Assembly (NCBI RefSeq): GCF_030272615.1
Contig: NC_081414.1
Span: 909,297,009-909,361,008 of the forward strand
DNA: 64,000 bases
Source of the DNA: Cryptomeria japonica
Taxonomy: Eukaryota; Streptophyta; Pinopsida; Cupressales; Cupressaceae
Direction of reading: 5' to 3'
Below, piece after piece: positions 35,752 to 48,460 of the stretch; positions within the stretch are counted from its first letter, which is position 1, and each line of letters starts with the position of its first letter. Below the pieces are notes generated by a model. The model worked only from the letters and a program-made list of their open reading frames with translations. It did no database searches and was not told the origin of the DNA. Made by a program: the position numbers and the translations under genes.

Positions 35752-36954
35752 ATTGTGTCGGATTTTGAGGAGGTAGTTGTTCTTTCTTCACCTCCTGCTT
35801 GATGAGCTTGTGTATATCCCAAGAGTCTCCACTAAGAATGCGCTGGAAGATTAAAATTCAAATTAATATTCCAAACACTTTTATTGAAGAATATTTTGCT
35901 CATCTTTTGATGTTTCTTGTTGGGAAATTCTATGGTAATTGTCTCAAAGATGGGTGCTCTGAAGTTGGAATCTCTTTGATGTGGTTGAGATAACACTATT
36001 ACTGAATGATTTTTTTCTCTTTATTTTTTTTCAATTTACAAAATTGCAGTAGGATTATTTCATATGGTTCTTTGTATATGGGGAAGAATGTTCCATGTCT
36101 TCAACAATGGACTCAGCCTTAATTTTATGAAAAGTTTTTTTTTCAACTTTTTATTTTGGGTTCGTCTTCGTGGCTAATCTTTGGAATTTTTTAGTGAAAA
36201 GGTCTTTAGGATTATTGCCAATTCATTTGACCATTTTGATGTCAATGATAAGATCACTAAATTCAAGAAATGATTGCTAAATGCTAGAATATGTGTGTTT
36301 TCCAAGAAAACCAAGTGCTCCCTACTTAGATTTTCTTATCTTCTATATTTGGAGTTTGGGTAAATAAAATAAAATATGAAGATTCTCCAATCCTTTCCCA
36401 TTCTTGTGGGAAAGTGGGGCATACTTCTACTACATGTTAGAGAAGTAAGAAAAATCATTACAGGTATAAATATGACCACCACCATCTTTAATGGGTTCAA
36501 ATCTTATAATTATATTACACAATTTAACCATATTGTTATTGAAAGCTTAACGAATAATCGTTGATTGTACAAATATTATATTGTGTGCTAATCTTTGTTG
36601 TGTTAAAGATCATATTATTGCAGTCAAGAAGGATGCTCATAGACCATGTATCCAAGCTATGCGTATTGTCATTAAATACCATATTGGCATCTGAATTATC
36701 ATTGGTACTGGCAAGAATTGTTGCACATTTTCATTATTCCATATAGTACAAGAGTGTCTCTATCTAAGATCCAAGATCAATAAGAACAAATGTTTTATTT
36801 AATTGAAATTATTTAATAAAGTTTAATCTCCTTGATGAATTCATTTTGTTTTCTTTATTGTTCATCAATAGAGATCATAATCATAACTTGTAGCAGTAGA
36901 AGGACCTCCTACTATGTGACCAATGTTGATTCTTTCATCATAGATTTTCTACCA

Positions 36955-37098
36955 GGCTATATAGCATTGCGTTAAAGAAACGATTTGTAACTACCCAGCA
37001 TAATGTGTGTTCTTTTGGTCTATAATGGTCTATATAGCATTGCATTAGGAAACGATTTGAAACCACCCAACATAATGTTTCTTTTTGGGTCTATAATG
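36955..37098. repeat. Tandem duplication, unit about 72 bp
   Basis: Two adjacent copies of a unit containing CTATATAGCATTGC, GAAACGATTTG, CCCA and CATAATGT, diverged at about ten positions. Confidence 0.8.
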
Positions 37099-37330
37099 CA
37101 GATTTATAAATAGAATTGGGAACAAAGCCTAACGACATGGTGATTTCCTTGTATGACAAAAACTAATTTTGGGTCAACCTTTCTTGTCACATTACCATTA
37201 TTTTTCTTTACAGGTAGAGACCCCGTATAGGTGAGTTGGTGATTAGTACTCTTAGAAGAGTTTACAAGATCCTTACCTATGATAGGCAAGGAACAGTGTA
37301 GTTTTTCTTCCTCGACATTTTAGGTGCCTT

Positions 37331-37787
37331 TCACAAATCACAACTACTGTAATCTGAATCGAACTCTTCCAACGACGTTTTAAATGCAATCGACAACTTC
37401 ACAACAGCTAAGGTTTTAAACTTGTGCTTTTTATAAGTGTTATTAACATCGACTTTGTCGACGTTTAAGATGCTATTCATAAATTCACAAAAATCACAAC
37501 TATTATAGTTTAAACATATGTCTTTTTCCCAAAAACGGTTATCCACTCTAAAATTTCCTTCCCCAATTCCTGGATTCTTAGGAAATTTCATTTCATTACC
37601 ACATCAGGCCATTATAAATTGTGACATTTTCACCTTGAGATAACAGCTTATTCACTTTATAAACACTGCAATCTGTTAGGGGAGAGGGACCAGTAGTTGT
37701 ACGGGGTCCATCAGGAACATGAGCATGGAAAGCAAAGGTTTTAACTTTTTTTGTTTTTCTGTAGCATATCAACATCGTGTTGCACAA
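37331..37787 (-). other. Two unassigned minus-strand reading frames
   Basis: Frames of 63 residues (37787-37596) and 86 residues (37591-37331) lie end to end in different frames. The first has FHAHVPDGPRTTTGPSPL; the second is Asp/Lys-rich with DFCEFMNSILNVDKVDV. Composition is less biased than in the surrounding AT-rich DNA, so a gene relic is possible, but no family is recognised and chance is not excluded. Confidence 0.2.
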
Positions 37788-38582
37788 GGAGACAACATAT
37801 TAAGACACAATAGGATTTGCATTTACAACTCTAATGGAGGAGGCTAATATTTTGTCTAATCACTATTCACTTATACAGTTCCTAAAAATTTTAATTTCAT
37901 AAAAATAATGCTACAATAAAAAATTGCAAAAAATATTTCTTAATTTGTATATATGTATTATTCAATTACATAATAGAAGAATGAAATTTCAACTTTCTTC
38001 TATCAATTGACATCTATTATCAAGCTAACAATTCAAGCTACACTCTAGTATATAACGTCAATTGATTTACACATTTACACTAGCTAGATCAACACTTGAT
38101 ATAATGATATGTATTTTCCTATCGATATAAGGGCATATGTTTGGTAAGTGAAATCCTTCAAGTCTTCAAATTGTGAGTAAAATTTAGCTTGTGGATGGAA
38201 GAAGGAAGATGATGCGATCTAGCATGCATTGTGCCATGAGTTTTCCATCATTGATAAACCCTCATTGTTCGTGCATAATAGTAAGAAGATAGGGCACAAG
38301 TAATGATAATGCAATGTCCACATGGTAGTCGCATTTAATTGTTGCATATCATTGGGTGATCTAGTCAATATTAACTAGTATTTTTTTTAGATTAGCAATA
38401 GATTTTACAACTTTAATTCATTAGAAAAAAATTTAAATTTTGAATGTTGGAGCACTAAATTAATGAAAATTGGTGGGTTTTGCCCACTAAAATCTTGTTA
38501 TAAAATTTAATAAATGGCAGTTTTGTATAATTATTCAAGGCCTTCTTATTGGCCTTACAATAGGTTTTAAATTTAACTATAT

Positions 38583-38587
38583 ATGTC
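38583..38587. repeat. Target-site duplication ATGTC, left of solo LTR
   Basis: Matches ATGTC at 39938-39942. Confidence 0.8.
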
Positions 38588-39937
38588 TGATGGTATGATG
38601 AAAGAATAAGTACCTGGTAGATTACTAAGAGGGGGGGGGTAAATCAATAAACTGAAAAACTGATATAAACTTCCCAAACTCAAATTCAATCACACAAAGT
38701 AAACTTTCACTGTCAAGATCAATACTCATAAGAATACTCAACATCAACATCAACTGGTTAATTGTTATACCAACTTAACAGTAAACATCATTCAACTTGT
38801 AAATATAAACATACTTCATCTCTCAATATTCAAGTTATCATGCCTTATCTGAAGTTAATCAAATCACCAAATAAGATCATAACTACAAAAACATTCACCA
38901 CATGACACAAATGTTTCTACTTGGAAAACTCAAATAGGTAAAAACCACGGTGAGATGAGACTTACAAGATAGCTATCTGAACTCTTCTGAAGTTCGCCCT
39001 GTTAGGAGCCAAGCCTGTTGAAGCTTTTACAATAAGACCTTGTTAGGAGTAATCTCAGTAGAGGGTTTGAGAATCCAAGCTAATGGACCACCTTGTTAGA
39101 GGATTTAGAAGTAACCAAGCTTGTTAGAGCTTACCTAGTTAGGGGTCAATTCTATTGTAATTGTTAGAAAACAACAGGTTTCCTTGATCTGTTTGAATAA
39201 CACTACATTTGCTTGATCAGATCCTTTTAAGCTTCAATTCGCCTTTACTCAATCTGCAGATTCATTCTCCAATTAGACAACCACACACTCAACTAATTTT
39301 GCCAACTTTGCCAACACCTTTTACAAACAACTTCATCGACATAAATACAAATCAATTAGGTTGGTAACACAACAAAAACCTAATTCTCTCATAGAGATTA
39401 CAAACAAGTTGATACAAGTGTGACCATTGAATTTACATAGCAATCTGTACACATTCTTCCAGAAAATTCCAACCGCTCCATGATCACCACTTCATCGGAC
39501 TTGTAACTCATCACGCGCTTTGCATAATTAGATGTAATCCACTTTGCTCATTCCCTAGACAATCAAACAAACAAACAAGCGTGCCAAGACAATCCGAACT
39601 TATCTTCATACAATGACCACACGTGTGACCATCATTACTGCTCATCATTAGATCTTAAACCAATTTACTTGATCGGTTAGGGTTTAACAAAACAACAACT
39701 GGTAGGGTTTACCGGTTACACTGCATAGAAAGGTTTTAACCTTATACATCGGTTTACCAGTTCAACTCACATATTTACATATCGATTTACAACATCTTCC
39801 TCAAAGCTCTTCCTACTGGTTACAAGACAATATCAATAACAACAATATCAGCAATATTAAAAGTACCATTACTGGTTCAATTGACATCAATGATAACATA
39901 ACATATCATTAATGCAATCTTCATGCAAATGCCAACA
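38588..39937 (-). mobile_element. Solo LTR of a copia-1-related family (1350 bp)
   Basis: Begins TGATGGTATGATG and ends AAATGCCAACA (plus strand), flanked by ATGTC on both sides, with no internal region. It shares with the copia-1 and copia-2 LTRs a G-run near its left end (38631-38639), the GGGTAAAAACCACGG-like block (38937-38951) and the CCTGTTAGGAGCC phrases (about 38999-39130). The orientation follows copia-1 and copia-2. It formed by recombination between the two LTRs of one element. Confidence 0.85.
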
Positions 39938-39942
39938 ATGTC
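39938..39942. repeat. Target-site duplication ATGTC, right of solo LTR
   Basis: Second copy of the duplication. Confidence 0.8.
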
Positions 39943-41149
39943 AATTTTGAATAATTGTGTGTTTTATTTATAAATATTTAATATTTTGCACTAAAATTAT
40001 TGGAAAGCATTGTTCTCATACCATTTCCTTGTGTTTTATTCCTTGTTGCAAGTGTGTTCTCTATTGTGTCTTTTGATATATGACTGGGCATACCTTGAAT
40101 TGGGACCTCATATTATAGTTGTGTCAAATTTGGTCTCATATCCTAAGGTTTGTCTTGTGGAGAGATGAAAGAATCTTATGATATTGACTAAAGTTTGCAA
40201 TGAAGAGATTTCTATCCTCCATAAAATTTGAGGATGGGTAAAAGGTAAAGTAGATGTCCTTGAATTTGATGATCATTTTGTATGAAGATTGTTAAGGAAT
40301 GTGAGAAAGACAAACAAAGGATTTTTTTATAATAAATGAGGAAGAAATAAGCTCCTAGGATAAAAAATCTGAAGAAATCAATCAAATGCTTGTCAAACAC
40401 CCCTTTTTCAACACATAAGAGTTTATCAATGGTACATAAAAAAATATAGATACATTTATGAGTATATGTTACAAATCCTATTATACCTTAGATATTGCAA
40501 GCACTCAATTTAATATTTTAATGATAAAATAAAGTTTTCATTGAATCCTAATAGTTACCTTTTTAATTGTCAATGGTGAAAAATTTAATTGTAAAATCAA
40601 GGGGAATTTATGGGAGGTGAGATGAATGCTTCATGTAATCTTGATTTGACACAAAGAGAACTTGCCCCTTAAGCACATGACAATCATCAAACTATCTATC
40701 TCAATACAAGATCTTTTTAGTCACAATTTTAAGCATATTATTTTGTATTCAAGAAACTAATCTCATATGTCCCACCATGAAAGGATTTTGACCAACAAGA
40801 ATAGAGTTATGTAGGACATATAAAATTATAATCAATTTTACTTTTTAGTGAATTAGTAGATTAACTATTTTATAATAATTATATATGGGATTAAACAAGT
40901 TATGGGATGTTCTTACATGTCTTCTAATTACATGATCAATTAAACCCAATTAAATATGTGAAAGCTCTAATTCCGCAATAGTTATACATGTAGCACAATA
41001 TTCCAACACAACCATACATGAAAAGGCCCCACCATTGTTAGATAGAATTATTGTGCTATGTATTTTTAAGACCATTATGGAACTCAAAAAAAATAATAAC
41101 AATAATTGATGCCAACAAATGCCTACAATTCTATATATGAAAGGTGCCC

Positions 41150-42260
41150 CATAAAAAAATGGCCATGGCAATGAACTAGTCAATGGTGCATCTATAAGAT
41201 CTTGGAATATTTGACAACAACTATAGAATACAAGAGCTTATAATTTCTCTTTTCAATATCATCATATATTAGGCATGCTAACTCAATAAGGCATCGAGTA
41301 GTTGATATATAATACTATCAACCAATAGAACAATGTTAATTTGGCAATCTCTATGAAGCCTCATATGAGTACACACAATATTAGATCATGTGTTTTAGAA
41401 AATGGTCGGTGCATCACTTGGAGGAAGAATGGCATTGGTTATGCTTAGAGCAACACATAACTGTGTATGATTCTTTGATGCTAAATTTTTAAATTATTAA
41501 AATTCTTCTATGCATATGCTATACTAATTTCTTAGATAAATGTGTATACCTTCATATTATTGACCATAACCATAAAATGGATGATAAAATGAAATAATTG
41601 AAGACACATAAAGAGGCAAAATTTTATAAGTAATATCCATAAATGTATATATAGAAATATGGTAAGAAGAACAAGCATGCTAAATGTATCCATAGTATCT
41701 TTATTCATGATATGTTGGAGGCAATGGATAAGACTCTCAAAAGAGATATGAATGTAGAATAGAGTGATGATGAGGTCAAATCAATTCACATGGACAAGGT
41801 TGATGAAGAATAAAAAAGAAGCATGCTAAATGTATCCATCATATCTTTATTCATGATATGTTGGAGGTAATGGAGAAGACTACGAAAAGAGAGATGGATG
41901 TAGAATAGAGTGATGATGAGGAAAAATCTATTGACATGGACAATAATAAGAACTAACTATTGATTCCACTAAGTTCCCACAATCCTATACGGAAGGGACT
42001 CCACCACAAGAGGTCATGCCTATGAACTAGGTAATGGTCCATCTATAAGAGATTGGAAGCTTTGACAATACCTTCATATTAAAAGAAGTTGTAATATTTT
42101 TTTTAATACATCACATCCATTAGGCATGCTAACTCAATAAGGCATAGGGCATGTGACCCATTGCAACTAATATACAATATCATCAACTATTAGACAAAAA
42201 AGAGAGTTCGATATTCTTTATGGAGCCTCATATGAGTTCACACAACATTAGATCATTTTT
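41150..42260. repeat. Diverged direct duplication enclosing a 146 bp tandem pair
   Basis: The segments at about 41160-41400 and 42000-42260 share GCATGCTAACTCAATAAGGC, GAGCCTCATATGAGT-like and CACACAA-ATTAGATCAT blocks about 850 bases apart. Between them lies a tandem pair with period 146 (copies starting AAGCATGCTAAATGTATCC at 41673 and 41819). A larger decayed unit duplicated in steps is likely. No protein motif. Confidence 0.65.
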
Positions 42261-42479
42261 AAAATGTGGCGAAGAGTGTGTGGAGAATAAAAGAGATATA
42301 TTAGTCAAACACAAGCAAATTTTGTGAAGAAAATATAGATCATTCAAGGCAGTTTTTTTGTGAAGGAAATATAGAAGATCATTTAAAGAAATTTGAGGAG
42401 AAGAAAATAAAAGAAGATAATTTTAAGGTAGATTTATAAGTAGATCTATAGCAGATTTATAACATATTTTTGAAGGATA

Positions 42480-42780
42480 ATTATCCCAACTAGACTAAGA
42501 CTTTGGTGTTTTAGGGGTTGGTGCCACTCAATAGAAGATATCGGTGTCTTTTGCTAGGTTGGTGTTTAATAGTAGGGATTGGTGTCTCTAGTGGGTAGTT
42601 TCCTGCAATGATTAGTGGGGATTAACATCTGTAGTAGGTTGGTGTCTACAAAGTTTGTAAGAAAATTTTAAAAGCAATATTTTGTTGTGGTTTTCTCTTG
42701 AAAGGTTTTCCACATAAATCTTGTATTCTTAATTGTTGGTGTTGTCAATAATTGAAACACCAAAAGGAGCCAACACTAAC
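42480..42780 (+). repeat. Possible decayed LTR end
   Basis: Repeated GGTTGGTGTCT phrases lead into TTGTGGTTTTCTCTTGAAAG and GTTTTCCACATAAATCTTGT, a pattern similar to the R-U5 part of plant copia LTRs (TTGTGGTTTTTCCC..GGTTTTCCA). No partner, primer site or pol is visible, so this is tentative. Confidence 0.3.
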
Positions 42781-44869
42781 TAGTTATAACTAGAATAATC
42801 ATTAGTCTACACTCATATAATAATGATTTCACTCAAAGGTTATGAATAAGATTTCAAAGTTGCAAGATTTCAACTATTCAAGTTTGTGTTTATTTTTTAT
42901 AGTTATTTGTTGTGGTATTAATCGTACAAAAAATTTAGTTTATTGTTTCTATTGTTGTTAACGCTTTCATGTTATTCATGTAACATATTTTGATATATTA
43001 CAAACCTATTAAATATTAAAAAAAAAGATTGAGATTTTATCTTTCATTTATTAGCTTTATTTTCTTTCTAAAATATCAAAGTTTATTAAAAAAATATTGA
43101 TAATCTAGGATTGTAATATTTTATTTAAAAATCATAAATCTAAAACTTATTTGTCAATTTTTTTATTGAGGTTAATAGACATTTGAGGAAATGTAATCAT
43201 AATTAATCAAATTATTGTCATTAATTACGTATTGCTTAAGGACTAAGCAACCTAGCACATCATCAAAACCATCTAATAGTTTTATTTCTAGCCTCACTAC
43301 AAAACTTGTTCCACTTTACTCAAATTATTGTCATTAAGATATATCATTCCCAATCTTGGTCTTGTTTTTATTGTTTGCAAAATTATCTATAATAAGATAT
43401 AACCTTAGCAACATATCATACTAGTAACACATTTAATAGTTAATGCTGCTACAATTATTCCACCTTCTATGAGCATTACTTGGCCTCATATACCAATCAA
43501 TTTATTTGGAGTAATACTTCCCACACATTTGTTTTAGTTCACAAGGGCTTTGGCTTCTCATTATTTTTGCCAATCGCTTCTCACTCCTTAGCTCTATGAT
43601 AATAATTTATTTTATACACTTCCTCTTCTGTCTAGGCTTTTTTTGGTATTAGAAAAAACACAATGGAGTTGCTCAATCACTTTGGTGGTATTTTATAGTA
43701 GATCACTTTTTGGAGATCAATGATACTAGTTTGAGGAAAAAAATTTCTTCCAAGGTGGTCATATATTGGCTGCCATTTTAGAAGTGCTTGGTCATAAAAC
43801 CTATAGTTCCATGTTTATCAATTTTGACAATATGTAATAAAATTTGTATATAGATAGTCACATGTGGAACATAGAAGCTCCCTTTTTATCTCTCTCAATC
43901 ACATTTTTACTATGTCTATTTTCTAATGATTGTATTCTACTTGTGTGGCTTTCTTTGTGAACCATTTTATCTTTCCTCGAACCTTATGTTTGAATGATAC
44001 AAAATTAGATGTCGTAGAAATTTGATTGGAAGTAGATGTAGATCATTTTTCATCATTATTTTAAAATGTATTATTATTTTGACATTTTTGAGGGGGTGGA
44101 GGAAGTAGATGAGGTCCCACAATTCCAATCATTAATTTAAATAGTTAGAGTTCAAGATTTCTAGCATGCACGCACATTCTACCACATAATTATTGGAAGC
44201 TAATTCCATAGTCATTAATTGACTAATCATGTCTCTAGAACATTTAGTTAAATTAGTTAGTTGTTTCTAAGCCCATATTGACACATAAGTGTTGTAAGAA
44301 AGTGGTGGCTAGCTTGTCAAAACAATGGATAGAAATAGGAGCTAAGGATTAGAAGTATTCAAGAACATGGTCCTTTGAGTTCATTGAAATGGTTTAGGTA
44401 AGAATTTATCTTCATATGCATTATCTTAACATGTATCAGTAAGAGCTCATAGGTGAACATTGTGACCACCTTTTCCATAATATAACCCAAATATAACTAC
44501 AATAAAGCCAATGGAAAATGGATGTGTAACAATCTCAAATGCAAACAACAATTTATACACAAATTAATAACAACAATTCTAACCATAACATCACAACAAT
44601 TTAATAACAAAATAGATTACAACAATTTAATAACATCACAAATTATACACACATAATGTACATACACAAAATAATAGTTTCCATCTAAACATATACCTTA
44701 TATAAACCTTCCTCAACTTTCTAAAACTCAAATATTTTTAGCTAATTTGTATGGTGAATTGCAACTACAATTACCTATCATATCAAAATTACTTATAAAT
44801 ATGTAGCTACGCTTTCCATAAATTTCTTCCAGAACAGTTACAACTACCTCTATCTTTATCCTTTATGCT

Positions 44870-45448
44870 TTGATGGATGTCCATACCCTATTCTAAAGCC
44901 TCCAGCTGGGAGGATGCTGGAAAAAGTTGCCAACTGCATTTGGTTGCAAGTTTCTAAAGCCTTTTCAAATCCACTTTGTTAATATCTTGCAATCAGGGCA
45001 TTGAGAACATATTTCTTTGAGGCATTTTGTTAAACAGTTCGCATGCCTTGTCTACGCTTCCACATTTTGCATATCCTACGATGATGGCATCCTGTAAAAG
45101 AGTTCGCGTGCCTTGTATATCATTACACATTTTTTCATTCACGCCTACCAAGGTAGTTGCAGCTAAAACATCTGATAATTTTGCTCTATCGATTATCCTG
45201 TGTTAGCTGTCCATACCCTGTTCCAAAGCTCCCATTCGACACAGGTTGGGAGGATGCAAACTCTGGGTTTACACTTATACATTTGGTTGAAAGTGTCTAA
45301 ATCATTTTCAACTAATGCATTTTATGCCATCCTGCAATTATAGCATTCCATAAGACCACATTTCTTTCAGGTATCCTGTCAAATAGCTTAGGTGTTCCAC
45401 ATTCTGCATAAATGTCTGCCAAAGCATTTCTGGCATTTCTGCCAGAGC
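44870..45448 (-). pseudogene. PPR protein relic, left part
   Basis: Minus strand, pieces in several frames show plant PPR (P-L-S type) repeats: AIIVGYAKCGSVDKACELF with NKMPQRN, FEKALETCNQMQLA, and ERNVVLWNAIIAG with LADIYAECG. PPR proteins bind organellar RNA in plastids or mitochondria. Stops and frameshifts are frequent. The same gene continues on the other side of gypsy-3 (52342-53240), so the element landed in it, probably after or during its decay. Repeat-family details such as an E or DYW end are not visible. Confidence 0.75.
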
Positions 45449-45453
45449 ATTTC

Positions 45454-46295
45454 TAATCTGATTAGGATCTATGACAATTACAGACAAATGCTTAACAATA
45501 TTACACAAGTTAATTCAAAGCTTTAATTTGAGCGAATTAACATAATAATGCTTAAATGAACAAAGCATAATAAAGGTAATAAACCGAAAGAAAGAGAGTA
45601 GAAAGATAGAAGACAAAACACAATTGATAATGGAGTTCATCCGCAGGTCGGACTACGTCTTCGGGTCCTGCTCCAATAGGGGGACCAATCCGATTAGCTC
45701 CAAAATCAATTACAAGTGTTACAAGATATTCCCTTCAAGCACAATGGCAACATTATTCTCCAATGTGCAGGAATAATCAACAAGCCTTCAAGTTCATAAT
45801 CTCCTTCTCATCACCTGGATGATTTTCAAAGGCCTAATACCCCCTTTTATACATAAAATTAGTCATAATTAGGCTAAAACCACCAAAACCAAAAAATAAT
45901 CCCCCTTGGGAAAATAATCCCGTAAATATCCTCTTTCCATTTTATGGTTTGGATTTTACTCCATTATTAGGGGTTTGTTTTTAACAAATAACCTTGTTTA
46001 AATAAGGTTAGGTGGAATATATTTGGTTATGTAAAATATCCTCCAAAAATATCTTATGCACTTTTAATAGCGCACCGGCCATCCTTGGTTTTAGTAGACC
46101 AGTGGTTGGGAGGTCAACTCCCACCTGCCTCTCTTTTAATAGCACTAAGCGGCTTATGCTTTAAATAAAATTGGGCGCTATGTTTAGCTAAGCGCGAATC
46201 TCGTGGTGCAATGGTATTGAGGCAACATCGGAGGTTGAGTGGTTGGGGGTTCGAATCCTCCAACTAACATTTTGGGCCAATACAACTAGAAATTG
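45454..46295 (-). repeat. gypsy-3 3' LTR (842 bp)
   Basis: Matches 51475-52341 from TCTGATTAGGATCTATGAC to CAACTAGAAATTG. It keeps a tRNA-like block (46197-46269) that is half deleted in the other LTR. First dinucleotide TA instead of TG. Confidence 0.85.
46197..46269 (+). other. tRNA-like module (A and B boxes) inside gypsy-3 LTR
   Basis: Plus strand. TGGTGCAATGG at 46204-46214 fits the Pol III A box (TRGYNNARNNG), and GGTTCGAATCC at 46248-46258 is a perfect B box. The start-to-start distance of 44 is that of a normal tRNA. A T-arm (GGGGG/CCTCC around TTCGAAT) can fold, but the acceptor arm does not pair, so this is a relic or SINE-like module and not a working tRNA. A second T-arm-like hairpin (GGGAG..CTCCC type) lies upstream near 46106-46125. 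Confidence 0.55.
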
Positions 46296-46305
46296 TTCCT
46301 CCCCA
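46296..46305 (-). promoter_or_regulatory. gypsy-3 polypurine tract
   Basis: Minus-strand TGGGGAGGAA right next to the 3' LTR. Confidence 0.6.
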
Positions 46306-48455
46306 CTGGAGAGCTTTTGGACCTCCGAAAGCTTGATTACTCAGAAAGTAAGTGAGGATACAACTCCCTCACTCTTTCAACCTCCATCCATTGTGCTTTC
46401 CTAGGATGCATCCCTTTACGTCCTACTTTAAAGTACTCAATAGCACCTATTTTTGAAGATCTGACATTTCTATCAAGAATGACATCCTTTGGTAGCTCTG
46501 ACATATACTCAAGTGCAAGGTCATCAACTGAAGGAACTTGAATATTAGCCTCTTCATCAAATATCATTGGAGGCTCATACAACTTCAGATTTTCTACATT
46601 TACAACTGAGTAAATTTGCATATATGGAGGAAGATTAAGGCGAAAGGCATTGGTACCGATCTTTTCCAAGATCTCAAAGGGACCATATCTGATAGGCTTA
46701 AGCTTCTTACCTTCACCTTGCATCCTTTCCTTGCTAATATGTAACCAAACACGGTCTCCAACCTGAAAATGATGATCTATGCGATGCTTGTCATGTCAAG
46801 CCTTGTATTTGGCTTGGCTCTTCTCCAACTGAGCTTCTACTGTCTGATGAACTGCTTGGACTTTTTGAATGAACTTCAAAGCCTTCTCTGCATCATGACG
46901 TCCATCTTCAACATCATCTTTTCCAAAGGCAAAGTCCATCGGTGTTCTTGGCAAGTAACCGAAGCAAGTCTCAAAAGGAGACCTCTTTGTAGAAGAATGT
47001 GCTGCATGGTTGTAAGCATGTTGCACATAATAAAGATTCTCATCCCACAACTTAGGATGCTTGCTACAGTAACCTCTAAGCAGATGAACAACTGTCCTAT
47101 TGACTACCTTTGTCTATCCGTCAGTCTGCGGATGGAAGGTTGTACTCTTCTTCAACTTGGTGTCCATGAGTCCCCACAAAGATGTCCAAAATTCCCCTAA
47201 GAATCGAGAATCTTGATCTAATAAAATAGAAGTAGGTAACCCAAAATGAACCCATACAAATTGGAAGTACATATGAGCTGTTAGTTCAGCAGTGACCTGT
47301 TTCTTACAAGGCATTAGAATACACATTTTTCTGAACCGATCAACAACAACATACAAATAATCATGTCCCTTCCTAGACATAGGTAAACCTCCCACAAAGT
47401 CCATAGACACACTTTCCCATGGACGGGATGGTACAGGTAATGGTGTGTACAAACCCAATTTCCTATTACTTGGTTTATTGGTTGCACACATTACACATCC
47501 TTTTATATACTTTGTAACAGTTTCTTGCATACGAGGCCAGTAACAATACTTCTGCAATTGAACCAATGTTTTACTTACCCCAAAATGTCCTGCAATCAAA
47601 GAGGTATGTTCTTCTCGAATCACCTGGGCTTGTTCATCTCTAGGAACACATAATTTACCCAAGTGGTACAACAAGTTGTCCTGCACATAGTAATCTTTTT
47701 CTTCTACATGTTTACCCTGGATTAAACCTGCATATATATCCTTAAAATTCTCATCATTAGCATATTGTTCCTGAAAACTTTCATGAACCATGGAACTATT
47801 TTTAAGGATTATCAAAGCATTCTTAACTGGAGGCCTAGAGAGCATATCTGCTACTTTGTTATGGGCACCTTTCTTATACTTAATCACCAAATGAAACTGT
47901 TGAAGAAAACCCATCCACCTAAAATGCCTACTTTGTTGTAGTTTAAACTGTGAGTGCAAATACTGGAGTGGCTGATGATCAATGTGGATTACAGTTTCTT
48001 TGCCCATTAAGTAGTGTTTCCATTTCTTAACACTCTGAACTAAAGCATAAAGTTCCTTATCATAAGTGGGATAGTTACTTACTGCGCCTGAAAAAGTTTT
48101 AGAGTGGTAGCAGATTGGTTTACCTCCTTGCATGAGTACAGCTCCCATGGCAAACCCACTCGCATCTGTCTCGATCTCAAATGGTTGATGTAAATCTGGT
48201 AAAGCCAGAAATGGTGCAGTGCTTAACTTTTCCTTCAAAGTGTTGAAAGCCTTCTATTGTGGACCTCCCCACTGAAAAGTTGCCTTCGTACTGGTCAATG
48301 CATGCAATGGTGATGCGATAAAAGAGAAGTTTGCAATGAACTTCCTCCATTACTGAACTGCACCTAAGAAACTCCTGACTTCTGTGACTGTACTTGGCTT
48401 AGGCCATTTTACAATACAATCCACCTTCGCAGGGTCTACTTTCAGTTGACCATTC

Positions 48456-48460
48456 CCTAC
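48456..48460. repeat. Target-site duplication CCTAC, left of inserted LTR
   Basis: Repeated at 48913-48917; it falls inside the RT codons of gypsy-3. Confidence 0.85.

Larger units (their letters stand above)
29886..36330 (+). pseudogene. Decayed DUF4283-type (LINE ORF1-like) ORF, split by copia-3
   Basis: An open frame runs from about 29886 to the copia-3 insertion, and continues in frame for about 17 codons after it (from 35752). In further frames the right part shows GSLYMGKNVPC, then WVRLRG followed by EFFSEKVFRIIANSF and a LLNARICVFS end (about 36060-36300). This series (hydrophobic GPW/LF-W block, P-x-WVRL, E-W/F, R-I-A, Y/NARICV) is known from plant DUF4283 proteins, mostly LINE-associated ORF1. 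Stops and frameshifts are present. No LINE endonuclease or RT was found next to it. The left third has no diagnostic motif. Confidence 0.55.
36331..38582. other. AT-rich intergenic DNA
   Basis: Apart from the tandem duplication at 36955-37098 and the unassigned frames at 37331-37787, nothing is recognised. Confidence 0.5.
39943..44869. other. Long AT-rich gene-empty stretch
   Basis: Nearly 5 kb with no credible coding region. It holds the duplications at 41150-42260 and a possible old LTR end near 42480-42780; the rest shows only A/T runs and short random frames. Confidence 0.5.

Noticed and set aside
46197-46269. Functional tRNA gene
   Set aside because: Acceptor and D arms do not pair; only the A and B boxes and T-arm are recognisable.
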